NCBI GenBank assembly: GCA_964019165.1
Contig: OZ025283.1
Coordinates: 10,276,481-10,340,480, forward strand
Direction: 5' to 3'
Length of the DNA stretch: 64,000 nt
Origin: Mastigias papua
Lineage: Eukaryota; Cnidaria; Scyphozoa; Rhizostomeae; Mastigiidae
A program made the translations under genes and the position numbers. Of the stretch, positions 1-10,300 are shown in pieces (position 1 is the first letter of the stretch; every line of letters starts with the position of its first letter). Below the pieces are notes generated by a model, which was not told where the DNA came from, did not search any database, and worked only from the letters and a program-made list of their open reading frames with translations.

Positions 1-2
1 AG

Positions 3-3000
3 GTGGTGACAAATGATCAGCTGATGTTCTCGGGAGACAATAATGAAGTGGTTGTGTCATGCACTATCAATACAGATGTGAAAAAGGCTTCCTCACTGAC
101 ACCTGGAGACTCATTGAAGGTACAGTCAAGTCATATGCGACCAGAAGAGGTGATGCTCAGCACTTTCCCTGGCACTGAAAAAGAAAGGAAAGAAGCCCTA
201 AGAATCCTAGGGGAATATGCTGATGTATTTGCACAAGAAGGAGAGGAGCTTGGCTGCACATCAACTGTGCAACATCGAATCCACACAGAAGATGATATAC
301 CAGTAAATCAGCGCTACAGGAGAATTCCACCTAATCAATTCGAGGAAGTGAAGGAGCACCTACAGATGCTGCTCAAGAGAGGTGTCATTCGGCCCAGTCA
401 GAGCAACTATGCCTCACCAGTTGTCCTTGTTCGGAAGAAGTCAGGAGCTTTACGTCTGTGTGTTGACTACCGATTCCTCAACTCAAAGTCAAAGAAGGAT
501 GCATATCCATTACCTAGGATTGAGGAGTCACTAGATGCACTTGGAGGAGCAAAGTACTTTTCAACACTTGACTTAGCTTTAGCATACAATCAAGTGGAGG
601 TGCATCCAGAAGACCGTCACAAAACTGCATTTACTACTCCCATGGGTCTGTTTGAATACAATCGGATGCCATTTGGATTGTGCAATGCACCTGCTACTTT
701 TCAACGACTTATGCAGAACATCTTCAGAGAGGATCTCCTGCAGACCTTGCTTGTGTACCTTGATGATATCATAGTGTTTAGTGGAAGCATGGAAGAACAC
801 CTGAAGCGCCTAGAAAATGTTTTTCTCAAATTGAGGAGACATGGGCTAAAGATCGAACCAGCAAAATGCAAGTTCTTTCAGAGTCAAGTCTCTTACCTGG
901 GTCATATAGTTTCAGCAGAAGGTGTTTCATCAGACCGGGCCAAGACAGAAGCAGTAGCAAAATGGCCAACCCCAAGAACACTGAAGGAGCTAAGATCATT
1001 CCTTGGGTTTGCCTCATACTACAGGCGGTTTGTTGCAGGATTTGCACAGATTGCAACACCACTTCACAAGCTAGTTGCAGAAGTGTCTGATGGTGCCAAA
1101 AAGAAGAAAGCAGCAATAAGTAAGGATCTGTGGGAAGGTAAATGCCAAGAAGCTTTTGATGCATTAAGACATGCTCTCACCACTGCACCAGTTTTGGCAT
1201 ACCCTGACTATACCAAACCCTTCGTGGTGGAGACAGATGCTTCAGACAAGGGGCTAGGAGCAGTGCTTTCACAAAAGCAAGGAGGAAGAATTCGAGTAAT
1301 TGCCTACGCAAGCCGAAGCCTACGTGGTTCAGAGCGAAATATGCAGAATTATTCATCAATGAAGCTGGAGTTGCTGGCATTGAAATGGGCAGTAACTGAA
1401 AAATTCAGAGAGTACCTACTAGGCTCTGAATTTGTAGTCTTCACTGACAATAATCCACTAACCTACCTGCAGTCGAAAAGTAAACTGAAGGCAATAGAAC
1501 AGCGCTGGGCTGCCGAACTGGCAAGTTTCAACTTCAAAATTGAATACCGAGCTGGAAAACACAATGCAAATGCAGATGCACTGAGCCGTCAGAGACAGGA
1601 GGGATCTGCAACAGAGGTTAGTGAGATTTTAGCTGCAGTTTCCAGAACTTCCCTACTCCCAGATGAGGTGAGGGTAGGACTTTTGAATGATGCCATAAGA
1701 GTAGCCAACTTGGGATTGGTCAGTGCAACTGATCATGCAGCTGGACATGCAATATTTCTACCAGCACTCCAGAGAGAACAAATTTTGGAGCTCCAGCAAG
1801 CGGATGCTGCCATGGTCAGATTGAAGCACTACATGGCACTAGGGAGGAAGCCCACACATGCAGAAAGGATGAGGGAAACTAAGGAAGCCAGGAAGTTGCT
1901 GAGTTTCTTGGACAGTATGGAAGAGAAGAATGGCATATTGTTCAGGCTGGTAAAATCAAACATGGGGAAAGAAAGCAGGCTTCTGGTCATTCCAAGTTCA
2001 TTAAGAAAGGAAATCCTCACGGCAGCTCACAATGAAACTGGGCATCAGGGACCTGATCGGACAGAGCAGGTGATCCGGAGTCGCTGCTGGTGGCCTGGGA
2101 TCCAGAGTCAAGTAAAAAGCTGGGTTAACAACTGTGAGCGATGTGTTGTGGCAAAAGGACCATACTTTCCAACAAGAGCCCCTATGGGTAGCATTATTGC
2201 CACCAAGCCATTGGAAGTCTTGGCTATGGATTTCACACAGCTTGAACCAGCCTCAGATGGGCGTGAGAATGTGCTGGTGATAACAGATGTCTTCACAAAA
2301 TTCACTGTGGCAGTGCCAACCAGAAATCAAAAGGCTGATACAGTAGTAAAGGTCCTGATAAAGGATTGGTTCATGGTGTATGGTGTGCCACAAAGAATCC
2401 ACTCAGACCAGGGCAGATCTTTTGAGGCAGAAGTAATAAGAGAGCTTTGCACAATTTATGGAGTGAAGAAATCCCGGACAACGCCCTATCACCCTCAAGG
2501 GAATGGGCAGTGTGAGCGTTTCAATCGAACCCTGCATGAACTTCTCAGGACATTACCGCCAGAAAAGAAAAAGAGGTGGCCAGATCATTTAAAGGAGCTT
2601 TGCTATGCTTACAATGCCACTCCCCATGCAAGTACTGGCTTTGCTCCATTTTACTTGATGTTTGGACGAGATGCCCGTATGCCAATAGACCGATTGGTGG
2701 AAGTTGACAAAGAGCCATATAGGGAAATGAACAACTGGATCACAAAACACCAAGAGGAACTCCATGATGCTCATAAGAGGACCACAGAGAAGATATCAAG
2801 GGAGGCTGAGTCTCGAAAGGCAAGGTATGACAGGAACATCAGAACCAAGGAGTCACAGATATCAACTGGACATCGGGTTCTTATTAGAAACAGAACAGTA
2901 CGAGGAAGAAATAAAATCCAGGACCGCTGGAGTCAAAGAGTGCATAGAGTTGTAGAGTGCCTACCGAATGGAAGCTTTGTCATTGAGCCAGCTGATGGGC

Positions 3001-3371
3001 ATGGTGACAGGAGAGTAATTGGAAGAGCAGAAATTCAGAAATGTCCCCCAACCATACTTCAACCTCGCACAAGGGCAAAAGTAAGAAGCCACCACACTGC
3101 TGAGCTACCTTCAGATGAACAATCTGATGCTGAGACTTCTCTTGAATATAACATTGAGATTCCACTTCAGGCCCCGCCCATTGAACCAGAACGACCGGGA
3201 TCTACAATAGATCATCCTGAGAATGGTGGTGACTCGCAGCAGAATACTAGCGGAGAGGAAGAGGTCAATCTCAGAAGAAGTACAAGGACCACTGCAGGCC
3301 ATCATAGCAATAGGTATCACCTACCAAGATCTGCGGTTGACTTAGATGAACTAGTAGCCAGTATGGTGTAG
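3..3371 (+). CDS. pol: Ty3/gypsy pol polyprotein, 5' truncated (RT, RNase H, integrase)
   Basis: The open frame of 1122 codons runs in from the window edge; its first codon is GTG and is not a true start. Numbering from there, the reverse transcriptase has the catalytic YLDD at about 252-255. RNase H follows, with ETDAS and FTDNNPL motifs. The integrase has an HHCC zinc finger (HNETGH near 676, then CERC) and a D,D35E core with D743 (AMDF), D802 (SDQG) and E838 (CERF). The tail has a GPY/F-like region and no chromodomain that I can see. This enzyme set copies element RNA into DNA and inserts it into the host genome. No stop or frameshift interrupts the visible part, so the copy may be recent. 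Gag and protease lie outside the window. Confidence 0.93.
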   Translation: MVTNDQLMFSGDNNEVVVSCTINTDVKKASSLTPGDSLKVQSSHMRPEEVMLSTFPGTEKERKEALRILGEYADVFAQEGEELGCTSTVQHRIHTEDDIPVNQRYRRIPPNQFEEVKEHLQMLLKRGVIRPSQSNYASPVVLVRKKSGALRLCVDYRFLNSKSKKDAYPLPRIEESLDALGGAKYFSTLDLALAYNQVEVHPEDRHKTAFTTPMGLFEYNRMPFGLCNAPATFQRLMQNIFREDLLQTLLVYLDDIIVFSGSMEEHLKRLENVFLKLRRHGLKIEPAKCKFFQSQVSYLGHIVSAEGVSSDRAKTEAVAKWPTPRTLKELRSFLGFASYYRRFVAGFAQIATPLHKLVAEVSDGAKKKKAAISKDLWEGKCQEAFDALRHALTTAPVLAYPDYTKPFVVETDASDKGLGAVLSQKQGGRIRVIAYASRSLRGSERNMQNYSSMKLELLALKWAVTEKFREYLLGSEFVVFTDNNPLTYLQSKSKLKAIEQRWAAELASFNFKIEYRAGKHNANADALSRQRQEGSATEVSEILAAVSRTSLLPDEVRVGLLNDAIRVANLGLVSATDHAAGHAIFLPALQREQILELQQADAAMVRLKHYMALGRKPTHAERMRETKEARKLLSFLDSMEEKNGILFRLVKSNMGKESRLLVIPSSLRKEILTAAHNETGHQGPDRTEQVIRSRCWWPGIQSQVKSWVNNCERCVVAKGPYFPTRAPMGSIIATKPLEVLAMDFTQLEPASDGRENVLVITDVFTKFTVAVPTRNQKADTVVKVLIKDWFMVYGVPQRIHSDQGRSFEAEVIRELCTIYGVKKSRTTPYHPQGNGQCERFNRTLHELLRTLPPEKKKRWPDHLKELCYAYNATPHASTGFAPFYLMFGRDARMPIDRLVEVDKEPYREMNNWITKHQEELHDAHKRTTEKISREAESRKARYDRNIRTKESQISTGHRVLIRNRTVRGRNKIQDRWSQRVHRVVECLPNGSFVIEPADGHGDRRVIGRAEIQKCPPTILQPRTRAKVRSHHTAELPSDEQSDAETSLEYNIEIPLQAPPIEPERPGSTIDHPENGGDSQQNTSGEEEVNLRRSTRTTAGHHSNRYHLPRSAVDLDELVASMV

Positions 3372-3414
3372 CTATTTAGCTCCCATGAATAATGTGAGCA
3401 AAAGCGGGCGAGAA

Positions 3415-4333
3415 TGTGAGGGACTCAGAAATAATCGCTAGATTTAGCTTAGTTATTTTTTTGCTGTGTATACAAAACGGGTGATTCGTCATGATTTTAG
3501 AAGAGAATACTATTTTGGTCTCTGATTTCATCCCACCGTGTGATTACGTAATGGCGTAGGAGTATGTAGTAATCTACCTGTACGTAAGGTCCAAAATTAG
3601 CTACCCCTAGTGTATATATAGAGAAAGCAACACTAGACAAGCAGAGAGAACATCATTCAGCAGATGATAAGACGACTACTTGCACAAACTCGCAAGTAAC
3701 ACAAGAACCTCGTCGGTGGAGGTAAAGTAATGCTCATTCCTCTCTATGTATTTTATACTCAGTTTGGTCCGTGGTAGCATATGCTAAGTATCCATTCTTA
3801 CCTTGTATGCATATATTGCAATTCTCTCTGTATAGTTCCATAGTTCTCAGGAATAATATACAACACATTAGTCACGCGTTTATTTGTCCAATGTAGCTTA
3901 GAGGAACTATGCTAGGTATCTGTCTGTACTTCCGTCTATTTCGCACATACCTAACGTCACTTCCTATGTAGCTACCGCTTTAGACATCCGGGTACAGCAT
4001 TTCTCAGCAATAAGTTAAAGCACTGTTATGATTCAATTCTCTTAGGCTTTTGCAATGTTTTCGCTGTTTTACAATACTTCTCCTGTATTGTAGATTTCCT
4101 TTCAATAAATTAGAGATTGTGATTCTTAACTAGCGTATCTGTATACATTTGTGAATAAACACTTTGTATGTATTTAGGCTTACATCTTATGTCTGTATTT
4201 TTTTGTCATTTTAGAAGAATGTTGTTAGTCGTTCCCGTTTATTTTGATTGAATTGATAAAAATACAAAAAAACTTGTCTAGCAATCCTTGGACCTCTTTC
4301 GTTCCTACGAGACTCTCGGGCTCACCTGTTACA
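3415..4333 (+). repeat. 3' LTR of gypsy element A
   Basis: This 919-bp LTR starts TGTGAGGG after the polypurine tract and ends CTGTTACA. A TATA box (TATATATAGAG, about 3612) marks the U3/R promoter. Candidate poly(A) signals lie near 4105 and 4153 (AATAAA). The left end rests on the polypurine tract. The right end rests on where homology to 25497 begins, because the 5' LTR is not in the window for comparison. Confidence 0.75.
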
Positions 4334-5184
4334 TTCGCACTACGTGTCCTTGCCCTTGTACACACATTTCCTTCCGTAGACTATTTTCACATCCATAGCT
4401 GTGGACCTACGTACCTACTCAGCATTGTTTTTTGCCAAAAATTCTCTCTTGATAAAGCTTGACTTGGAATGGGCATCAGCTTTCCACGGCAAAACAATTA
4501 CAGCTGGTGCACAGGAATTAAAGTATCAAAAACAGACAGTATGTCATATAACTTGGGTTAATACAGTAACGCAGGTGAAATTTTCACAAGAGTCTTGAGG
4601 TCAGCAGCCTCTTAACGATATCATCACCTGTTGTTGCTGGTGTCAGTTAGCCAGCAATATCTTTTTCTTCAGTCTTCTCCTGTGGCTGTCTGCTTGGGTT
4701 CCAAAGATACTCTATTGTTTCTATTATTGCAGGCATGGGTTACTTTCATTACTAAACGAATAATGCCAATAAATTGCATCCATCCTCTCTAGTTCCACTT
4801 CTAAATTTCTTGCGTACAATTCCATGGTTGAGTACCATAGACTCTACTGTATCATTGATGTATACGAAGAGTTGTGTACAACTGAGTGTATTGGTAACGT
4901 TCATTTGACACAAATAATGACATTACGTTGCATTTGTCTTCTCCTGTTCTAATTCTAAGCTGTGTTATGTAGCATTGCGTGCCAGAATGCCGTAGATACT
5001 ATATGTCTATAGTGAATACGTTTTCTAAAGTGAATGCGTGCAGTAGTAAAGCGCTAGGTATATCGATAGAGTGGAGAAAGTTAACGTAAGTCACAAAATC
5101 CTTCCGTGCAGCAAGGAAACTTTCATGCATCCATCTGAAACTGAAAAGTAATCTAACATCAGAGAGAGGCCAATACTTACTATA
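4334..5184. repeat. Segmental-duplication block U0 (host flank)
   Basis: About 850 bp matching 25497-26593 at roughly 95 percent by eye, apart from an insertion of about 246 bp in the other copy (25805-26050). A more diverged copy lies at about 15660-16500. In the two other copies this block lies upstream of MS4A-like exon 1, so here it marks the remains of another gene unit. Gypsy element A cut into its left side. No coding sequence is visible. Confidence 0.85.
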
Positions 5185-5358
5185 CCGTAAATCCTGAAAT
5201 TAGCCCCCCCCCCCTCGAATAAGCCCCCCCTCGAATAAGTTGACAAGGTTTAAAAGGAGCTATGAAAATTGGTTTCTATGAGATATGGGGTAGAAAATAT
5301 AAAAGCCCTTTGAATGATTTAAAAAGAGGCCCTATCAAAAAGCCCCTACAGGGCCTAT
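5185..5358. mobile_element. CCGTAAATCC MITE, copy C, truncated
   Basis: It begins with CCGTAAATCCTGAAATTAGC after a TA dinucleotide, followed by C-runs and CTCGAATAAGCCCCC units. The left flank is the same as that of copy A at 26594, so both descend from one insertion that predates duplication of the block. The inner part has diverged, and gypsy element B is inserted at its right end. Confidence 0.7.
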
Positions 5359-5798
5359 TGTAAAGAGTATGGACACCACATTTGGTGCATGATGCAACAT
5401 TACGTCACCTGTGAAAACGTGTCACCTTGTGACTACGAGGGACCTTGCTATTGGTAGACTTTTTAAAACTATTTCGTAAATTACCCTTTTTAGCTTATCT
5501 TACTTAGCATTTTCTTTATTTAGTAATTTTAGTCATTTAGACCTTTGAACTTTAACTTTTATATAAATAGAGCTGCACTGTAGTCAAACTGATGAGTTAT
5601 TTTATGCTGGTAATGAATAAAGATAGACTGAGCTGACCATTTGCTGTTGATGAGCATCTTGTTTGGGTTGAAAGAAAAGACTTGTTCTTGCCGTTTACCT
5701 GCCGTCGTAAGTTTTATGACATTTTCAGTAGTTTGTTGCCGTTCCCTATTTTATATTATTTACCGTTTAGTTAGACCACGCGAACCGGTGGTTTAACA
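5359..5798 (+). repeat. 5' LTR of gypsy element B
   Basis: 440 bp, starting TGTAAAGAG and ending GGTTTAACA. A TATA box (TATATAAATAG) lies at 5560-5570 and an AATAAA signal at 5616-5621, so the R region is probably short and begins near 5590. It matches the 3' LTR at an offset of 6013 with no difference noticed. Confidence 0.97.
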
Positions 5799-5800
5799 TC

Positions 5801-5817
5801 TGGTGCCGTGACCCGGG
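5801..5817 (+). promoter_or_regulatory. Primer-binding site for minus-strand synthesis
   Basis: TGGTGCCGTGACCCGGG begins 2 nt after the LTR end. It starts with TGG, the complement of a tRNA CCA tail, as expected for a tRNA primer site. I could not assign the tRNA species with confidence. Confidence 0.8.
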
Positions 5818-6120
5818 AAAGAAGATATTCAAGTTGAGAGACAGAAGTTTTATTTGTGGTATACTATTTTGAACTCATAGCTTCGAATTTATTGTCGTTT
5901 TGCGTATCGAGTCGATAGACGCGGCCGTCAGAATTTGGTATTACATCATATTCAAGTTTGTTTGAGTTAAGAACAATAGAACGAGGTGTCCCATAGACCT
6001 CACGTCAACGCCGAGGGACGAGATATTGCCAGTGACTTATGTTTGTTGTAGTATTTATTTCATTGTTCAGAGACTTCTTTTACGTATTTTGCGTTGACAA
6101 GTAACTTACCATTTGCCGAT

Positions 6121-7320
6121 ATGGCTGAAATAGCAGAAACCGTAAACAACTTACAAACGCAATTGACTGCCGTCCAAGCCGCGCTAGATGGTAATTCAAA
6201 CTCTGGCCTATTTAAGCACCCTATGTTTAACGGCCTCCCTAACGAGGACGTCAATGAATGGCTAGCTAAGTTTGACAGGCTCTCCAAATTCTACAGTTGG
6301 TCAAACGCGAAAAAGCTTGGCGCTCTCCCCCTCCTACTGGGTGGATCTGCCCTTGCCTGGTACCAGACCTTGCCTACCGAAGTAACAAGCGATTTTTCAC
6401 AACTTGTTGAACAATTTAAAGTTAGATTTGGTGTCACGAATTTAGAATTTATTTTCCGTCAAGAACTCTATTCTCGCAAGCAAGGTCCAAACGAACCTTT
6501 ATCAATGTACACCGAAGATATAATTCGCCAATGCCAACGTTTATCCTTGTCTGACGTTGATATGATGAACATTTTTATAAACGGTCTGAAAGGCGATTTA
6601 AAGAGCCATGTCATATTGAACCAGCCAAAATCGTTTGCTGAAGCTGATAATTTAGCTCGTCTGAGGAATGCTGTCAACTTTTCTGCCGGGGGTCAAATAC
6701 CTGTCGCAAATGATTTCGACACAGCCCAGACTCGGCGAATAAAAGAATTAGAAGGGCAGGTTAACCTTTTAATGTCCTTAGCATCACAAAAAGAAAGCCT
6801 GAGATCTACCCCCCCGCCTGTTCAAGCGATAGATTCATCTGTAGCCGCTCAAGCCGATGCAAAAGCTTTAAACAACCCGTTCTTGCCTTTGTCTGTACCT
6901 GAAGCCATGCCTCCCCCTCCAAGCACTTATTTTGAAATGCAACATCTAAGAAATGACATCATTGCTGCGATCGACACTCGTTTGTCACAAAATCAGCTGC
7001 AAAAGCGACCTTTCAACTCGCAACGTTTTTCTAATGGTACAGCGCGCGAACGAAATTTAAGGACGACTGATGGTCAGCCGGTCTGCAACAACTGCCAAAG
7101 GGTTGGTCACGTGTCCCGCTATTGTAATGTCAATCGTCAATCTTCTGCTCCTTTCAGACGTAATGTGCAATTCCGGGACACCCAGTCCCAACAGGAAGAT
7201 GCCTATCAGCCAAGTTTTCAAGCCCCCCGGTTTCAATCCCAGCAGCCTCGTTTCCACAATCAGTCTACTTTTCGGGGTGCAAACCGGCAGTATTTAAACG
7301 ACAACGGGCCTTCACAGTAA
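6121..7320 (+). CDS. gag: Gag (capsid and nucleocapsid) of gypsy element B
   Basis: 399 codons. The frame is open further upstream, but the first ATG is at 6121, with G at -3 and G at +4; the upstream codon at 6094 is TTG and is not used as a start here. The N-terminal two thirds resembles retrotransposon gag (motifs such as ALAWYQTL and FKVRFG). The nucleocapsid has one CCHC zinc knuckle (C-x2-C-x4-H-x4-C, residues 322-335) in a Gln/Arg/Pro-rich tail. Gag should assemble virus-like particles around element RNA. The last 28 nt overlap the open pol frame and contain a T TTA AAC slippery site. Confidence 0.94.
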   Translation: MAEIAETVNNLQTQLTAVQAALDGNSNSGLFKHPMFNGLPNEDVNEWLAKFDRLSKFYSWSNAKKLGALPLLLGGSALAWYQTLPTEVTSDFSQLVEQFKVRFGVTNLEFIFRQELYSRKQGPNEPLSMYTEDIIRQCQRLSLSDVDMMNIFINGLKGDLKSHVILNQPKSFAEADNLARLRNAVNFSAGGQIPVANDFDTAQTRRIKELEGQVNLLMSLASQKESLRSTPPPVQAIDSSVAAQADAKALNNPFLPLSVPEAMPPPPSTYFEMQHLRNDIIAAIDTRLSQNQLQKRPFNSQRFSNGTARERNLRTTDGQPVCNNCQRVGHVSRYCNVNRQSSAPFRRNVQFRDTQSQQEDAYQPSFQAPRFQSQQPRFHNQSTFRGANRQYLNDNGPSQ

Positions 7321-7360
7321 GGGAAATGGGGGCCCAGTTACCCGAAAGTGAATCCCTTGC
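7293..7360 (+). promoter_or_regulatory. -1 ribosomal frameshift signal joining gag to pol
   Basis: The heptamer TTTAAAC (7293-7299) is in the gag frame as T TTA AAC, the canonical X XXY YYZ form. A -1 slip gives CGA at 7299, and that frame is open into pol. After a 6-nt spacer, stem 1 pairs 7303-7310 (AACGGGCC) with 7331-7339 (GGCCCAGTT, A7336 bulged). Loop bases 7317-7324 (GTAAGGGA) pair with 7353-7360 (TCCCTTGC, one G-U) as stem 2, giving an H-type pseudoknot. The gag stop lies inside stem 2. Heptamer, frame and spacing are read directly; folding and efficiency are inferred. Confidence 0.85.
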
Positions 7361-10300
7361 CGCTCAAATAGAACCTGACTTAGGAGAATGGGGACGCTTG
7401 CGAATGCAGAACTATAGTGCAAACAAAGCAAAATGTATAAGCAACATTTCCAACCGTTCAGATGTAAACAATGAGGTCACATATGATTTTCCTGATTCAA
7501 ATTCAACTAATTTGCCGCCAGCTAAAGATGTGCATAGTAATTTTTCCGCTGTAATTCCTTGCATTCATTCAAACAGTCTTATTCCTCAGTCGAAACCTTC
7601 TAATGTGATGATATGGGGTACAATAGTTCAACAACTAACTAAATTATTGGTTGACACAGGCGCTGCAGTTACAGTTGTAAGCGAGAGATTCTTTATGGAA
7701 GTACTGCGTACATGTTTTACTCGGAATAATGATGGTAGCCTAGATAGCGTTAAGACAGCTAATGGTAATGTAATATCCGTAGCCGGATTTGTTTCTTTTC
7801 CAATCGCGATTGGTGATGGTATCTTCCAATGTGATGCGAGTATTATCCCTGGCCTGACTTATGACGTTGTTCTTGGTAGAGATTTTCTTCAACGATTTAA
7901 TGCTGTCATTAATGTCGGCAGTTGTTTTGTAACATTTAATGAAGCCAACCGCATTCCGTTTATCAAGGAAGATTCATCCCCATTTATTTCTGAAGTCAAG
8001 GTGTCACAAACTCATGTTATTGATGCTAATTGTGAAGCCCTTATTCCTGGTTATTTAGAAACAGCTTCTCCTACGCCCGTTATTGGTCTTATTGAAGCCA
8101 ATCACAGCCTATCTGATCGTCATAACTTGTTCGGTGCGTCTATGCTTGCTTGCCCTGCCAATGATGGCCATGTTTCTATTCGACTAATAAACCCATCAGA
8201 TAGCCCTGTCCTTTTGCACAAAGATACGATTTTCGGGAGTTTTGTTGAAATTGCCATGGAGGATGTTATTATTCCAGAAGACCCTGAGCCCGTTGTCGCT
8301 TCAGTTGAAACAGCATTGCCACAATCTGTTGGTATTTCCAGGCCTCAGCCCCCTCCTGATGAAAACTTTTCGCCTAGCCCAGATCTATCGCAATCAGAGA
8401 ATTCCCGGTTGAATAGTTTTCTTTGCAGTTACGACGATATTTTTGCAACTTCAAATTTAGATCTCGGTCGCACGTCGATCATTCAACACAAAATTGACAC
8501 AGGTCACGCTAGGCCAATTAAGCAGCCCCCTTATCGCGTTTCCCAGCAACAACGTGCTGAGATAGATAAGCATATAGCAAATATGCTGGAGCAAGATGTG
8601 ATTCGCGTATCGTCGAGCCCTTGGAGCTCTCCAATAGTTTTAGTCAAAAAGAAAGACGGAACTACTCGTTTTTGTGTCGACTACAGAAAATTAAATGCTG
8701 TTACTCGCAAGGATAGTTACCCTTTGCCACGCATTGATGACGCTATAGATTCCCTGTCTGGTTCTAATTATTTTACCACTCTGGATTTACAATCAGGATA
8801 TCATCAGGTAGCAATGCATCCTGCCTCTAGGGACAAAACAGCGTTCATATCCCATGCAGGTCTTTTCGAATACAATGTTATGAGCTTCGGACTTACAAAT
8901 GCTCCTCCGAACTTTCAGCGCTTGATGTCACGTGTTTTGCATGGCTTAGAATGGAAAGTATGCTTGATATACATAGACGATATTATCGTATTTTCAAAAA
9001 CATTTGATGAACATTTATCTCGCCTCAGTCTTGTGTTCAATCGTCTTCGTGAAGCCAACCTAAAACTTAAGCCGTCCAAATGTCATTTTGCCCGTCGTTC
9101 CGTAAAGTTTCTTGGTTTCCTTGTATCCTCAGAAGGGGTATCACCAGATCCAGATAAGCTCGCAGTTGTTAAGTCATTTCCCATTCCAAGAAACGTTAAA
9201 GATGTTCGTAGTTTTCTTGGCCTTTGTAATTATTACCGACGATTCGTAGAAGGATTTGCGCAAATTGCTTCACCATTAAATCGCCTTACGAGAAAGAATG
9301 TTAGTTTTGCTTGGACTTCAGACTGTGATCTTGCTTTTAACGAATTAAAGAACCGATTATGTTCACCTCCCATATTGACCTACCCAGATTTCACTCGACC
9401 ATTTCATCTTTATACTGATGCTAGCCATTCAGCTTTAGGATTTATTTTGGGTCAAGAAATTGATGGCAAAGAACATGTTGTTGCGTATGGAGGTCGCGAG
9501 CTAAGCTTAGCCGAAACACGTTATAGCACAACCGAACGGGAAGCTTTAGCTGTCGTAGATGGTATTAAACGTTATCAGCCATATTTAACTGGTAGGAAGT
9601 TCTATGTTCATACTGACCATGGCAGCCTGTCCTGGCTTATGAAAGTAAAAGACCCAACTGGGCGTCTTGCTAGGTGGGCTTTGCGCTTACAGCAATTTGA
9701 TTTTGAAATAATCCATAGACCTGGTGCTGCTAATGGTAATGCTGATGCTATTTCTCGTCGTTCCTATTCCCTACCTCCTTCTGCCTTGTCTGCAACCCTA
9801 GAGCCTCCGTCTCTTGCTGTTATAGACGAACTTAGTCCTTCTCTTCAGAGTCTGCACAAGCTACAACGTCAAGACAAAGATTTGTTAGAGATCATTCAAT
9901 ACTTGGAAACCTCTCATCTTCCTTTACAAGATAATAGAGCTCGGTCTCTCTTACTGTCAATCGATTCATTCTATCTGGATGAAAATGGAATACTCTGTCA
10001 TCTTTGGTCACCCGGAAAACGTCGCGTTCACACTTTGTACTGCCAAGTAGTGATTCCTGCTTCCCTCCGGCACGAAGTTTTGGTTGCTTGTCACGACGAT
10101 CCTACTGCTGGCCATCTTAGTTCTCTTAAAACGTACGAGAAGATCCGCATGCGATATTATTGGTATGGCATGTTCAAAGATATCGAACATTGGTGTAAAT
10201 CTTGCGTAGATTGTGCCATGAAGAAGATGCCTAGAAATAGACGTAAAGCACCGCTGCTGCCAATTCCTGTTGATGGCGCCTTTGACCGAGTTGCTATGGA

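Larger units (their letters stand above)
1..4333 (+). mobile_element. Ty3/gypsy retrotransposon A, 3' part with 3' LTR
   Basis: The element enters from the left edge, so its 5' LTR, gag and protease are outside the window. What remains is the pol reading frame to 3371, a purine-rich tract just before the LTR (about 3400-3414, AAAAGCGGGCGAGAA) and a 3' LTR. The right boundary is placed by comparison with a paralogous host segment without the insertion: host homology restarts at 4334, matching 25497. That gives an LTR running from TGTG to TACA, the TG...CA ends expected of LTRs. It is a different family from the second gypsy element in this window, with dissimilar pol and LTR. Confidence 0.88.

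Noticed and set aside
3..5. GTG as start of gypsy A pol
   Set aside because: It is only the first codon after the window edge; the frame continues leftwards.
6094..6120. Nine-codon N-terminal extension of gag
   Set aside because: The codon at 6094 is TTG, not a start used in animals. ATG 6121 has a good context.
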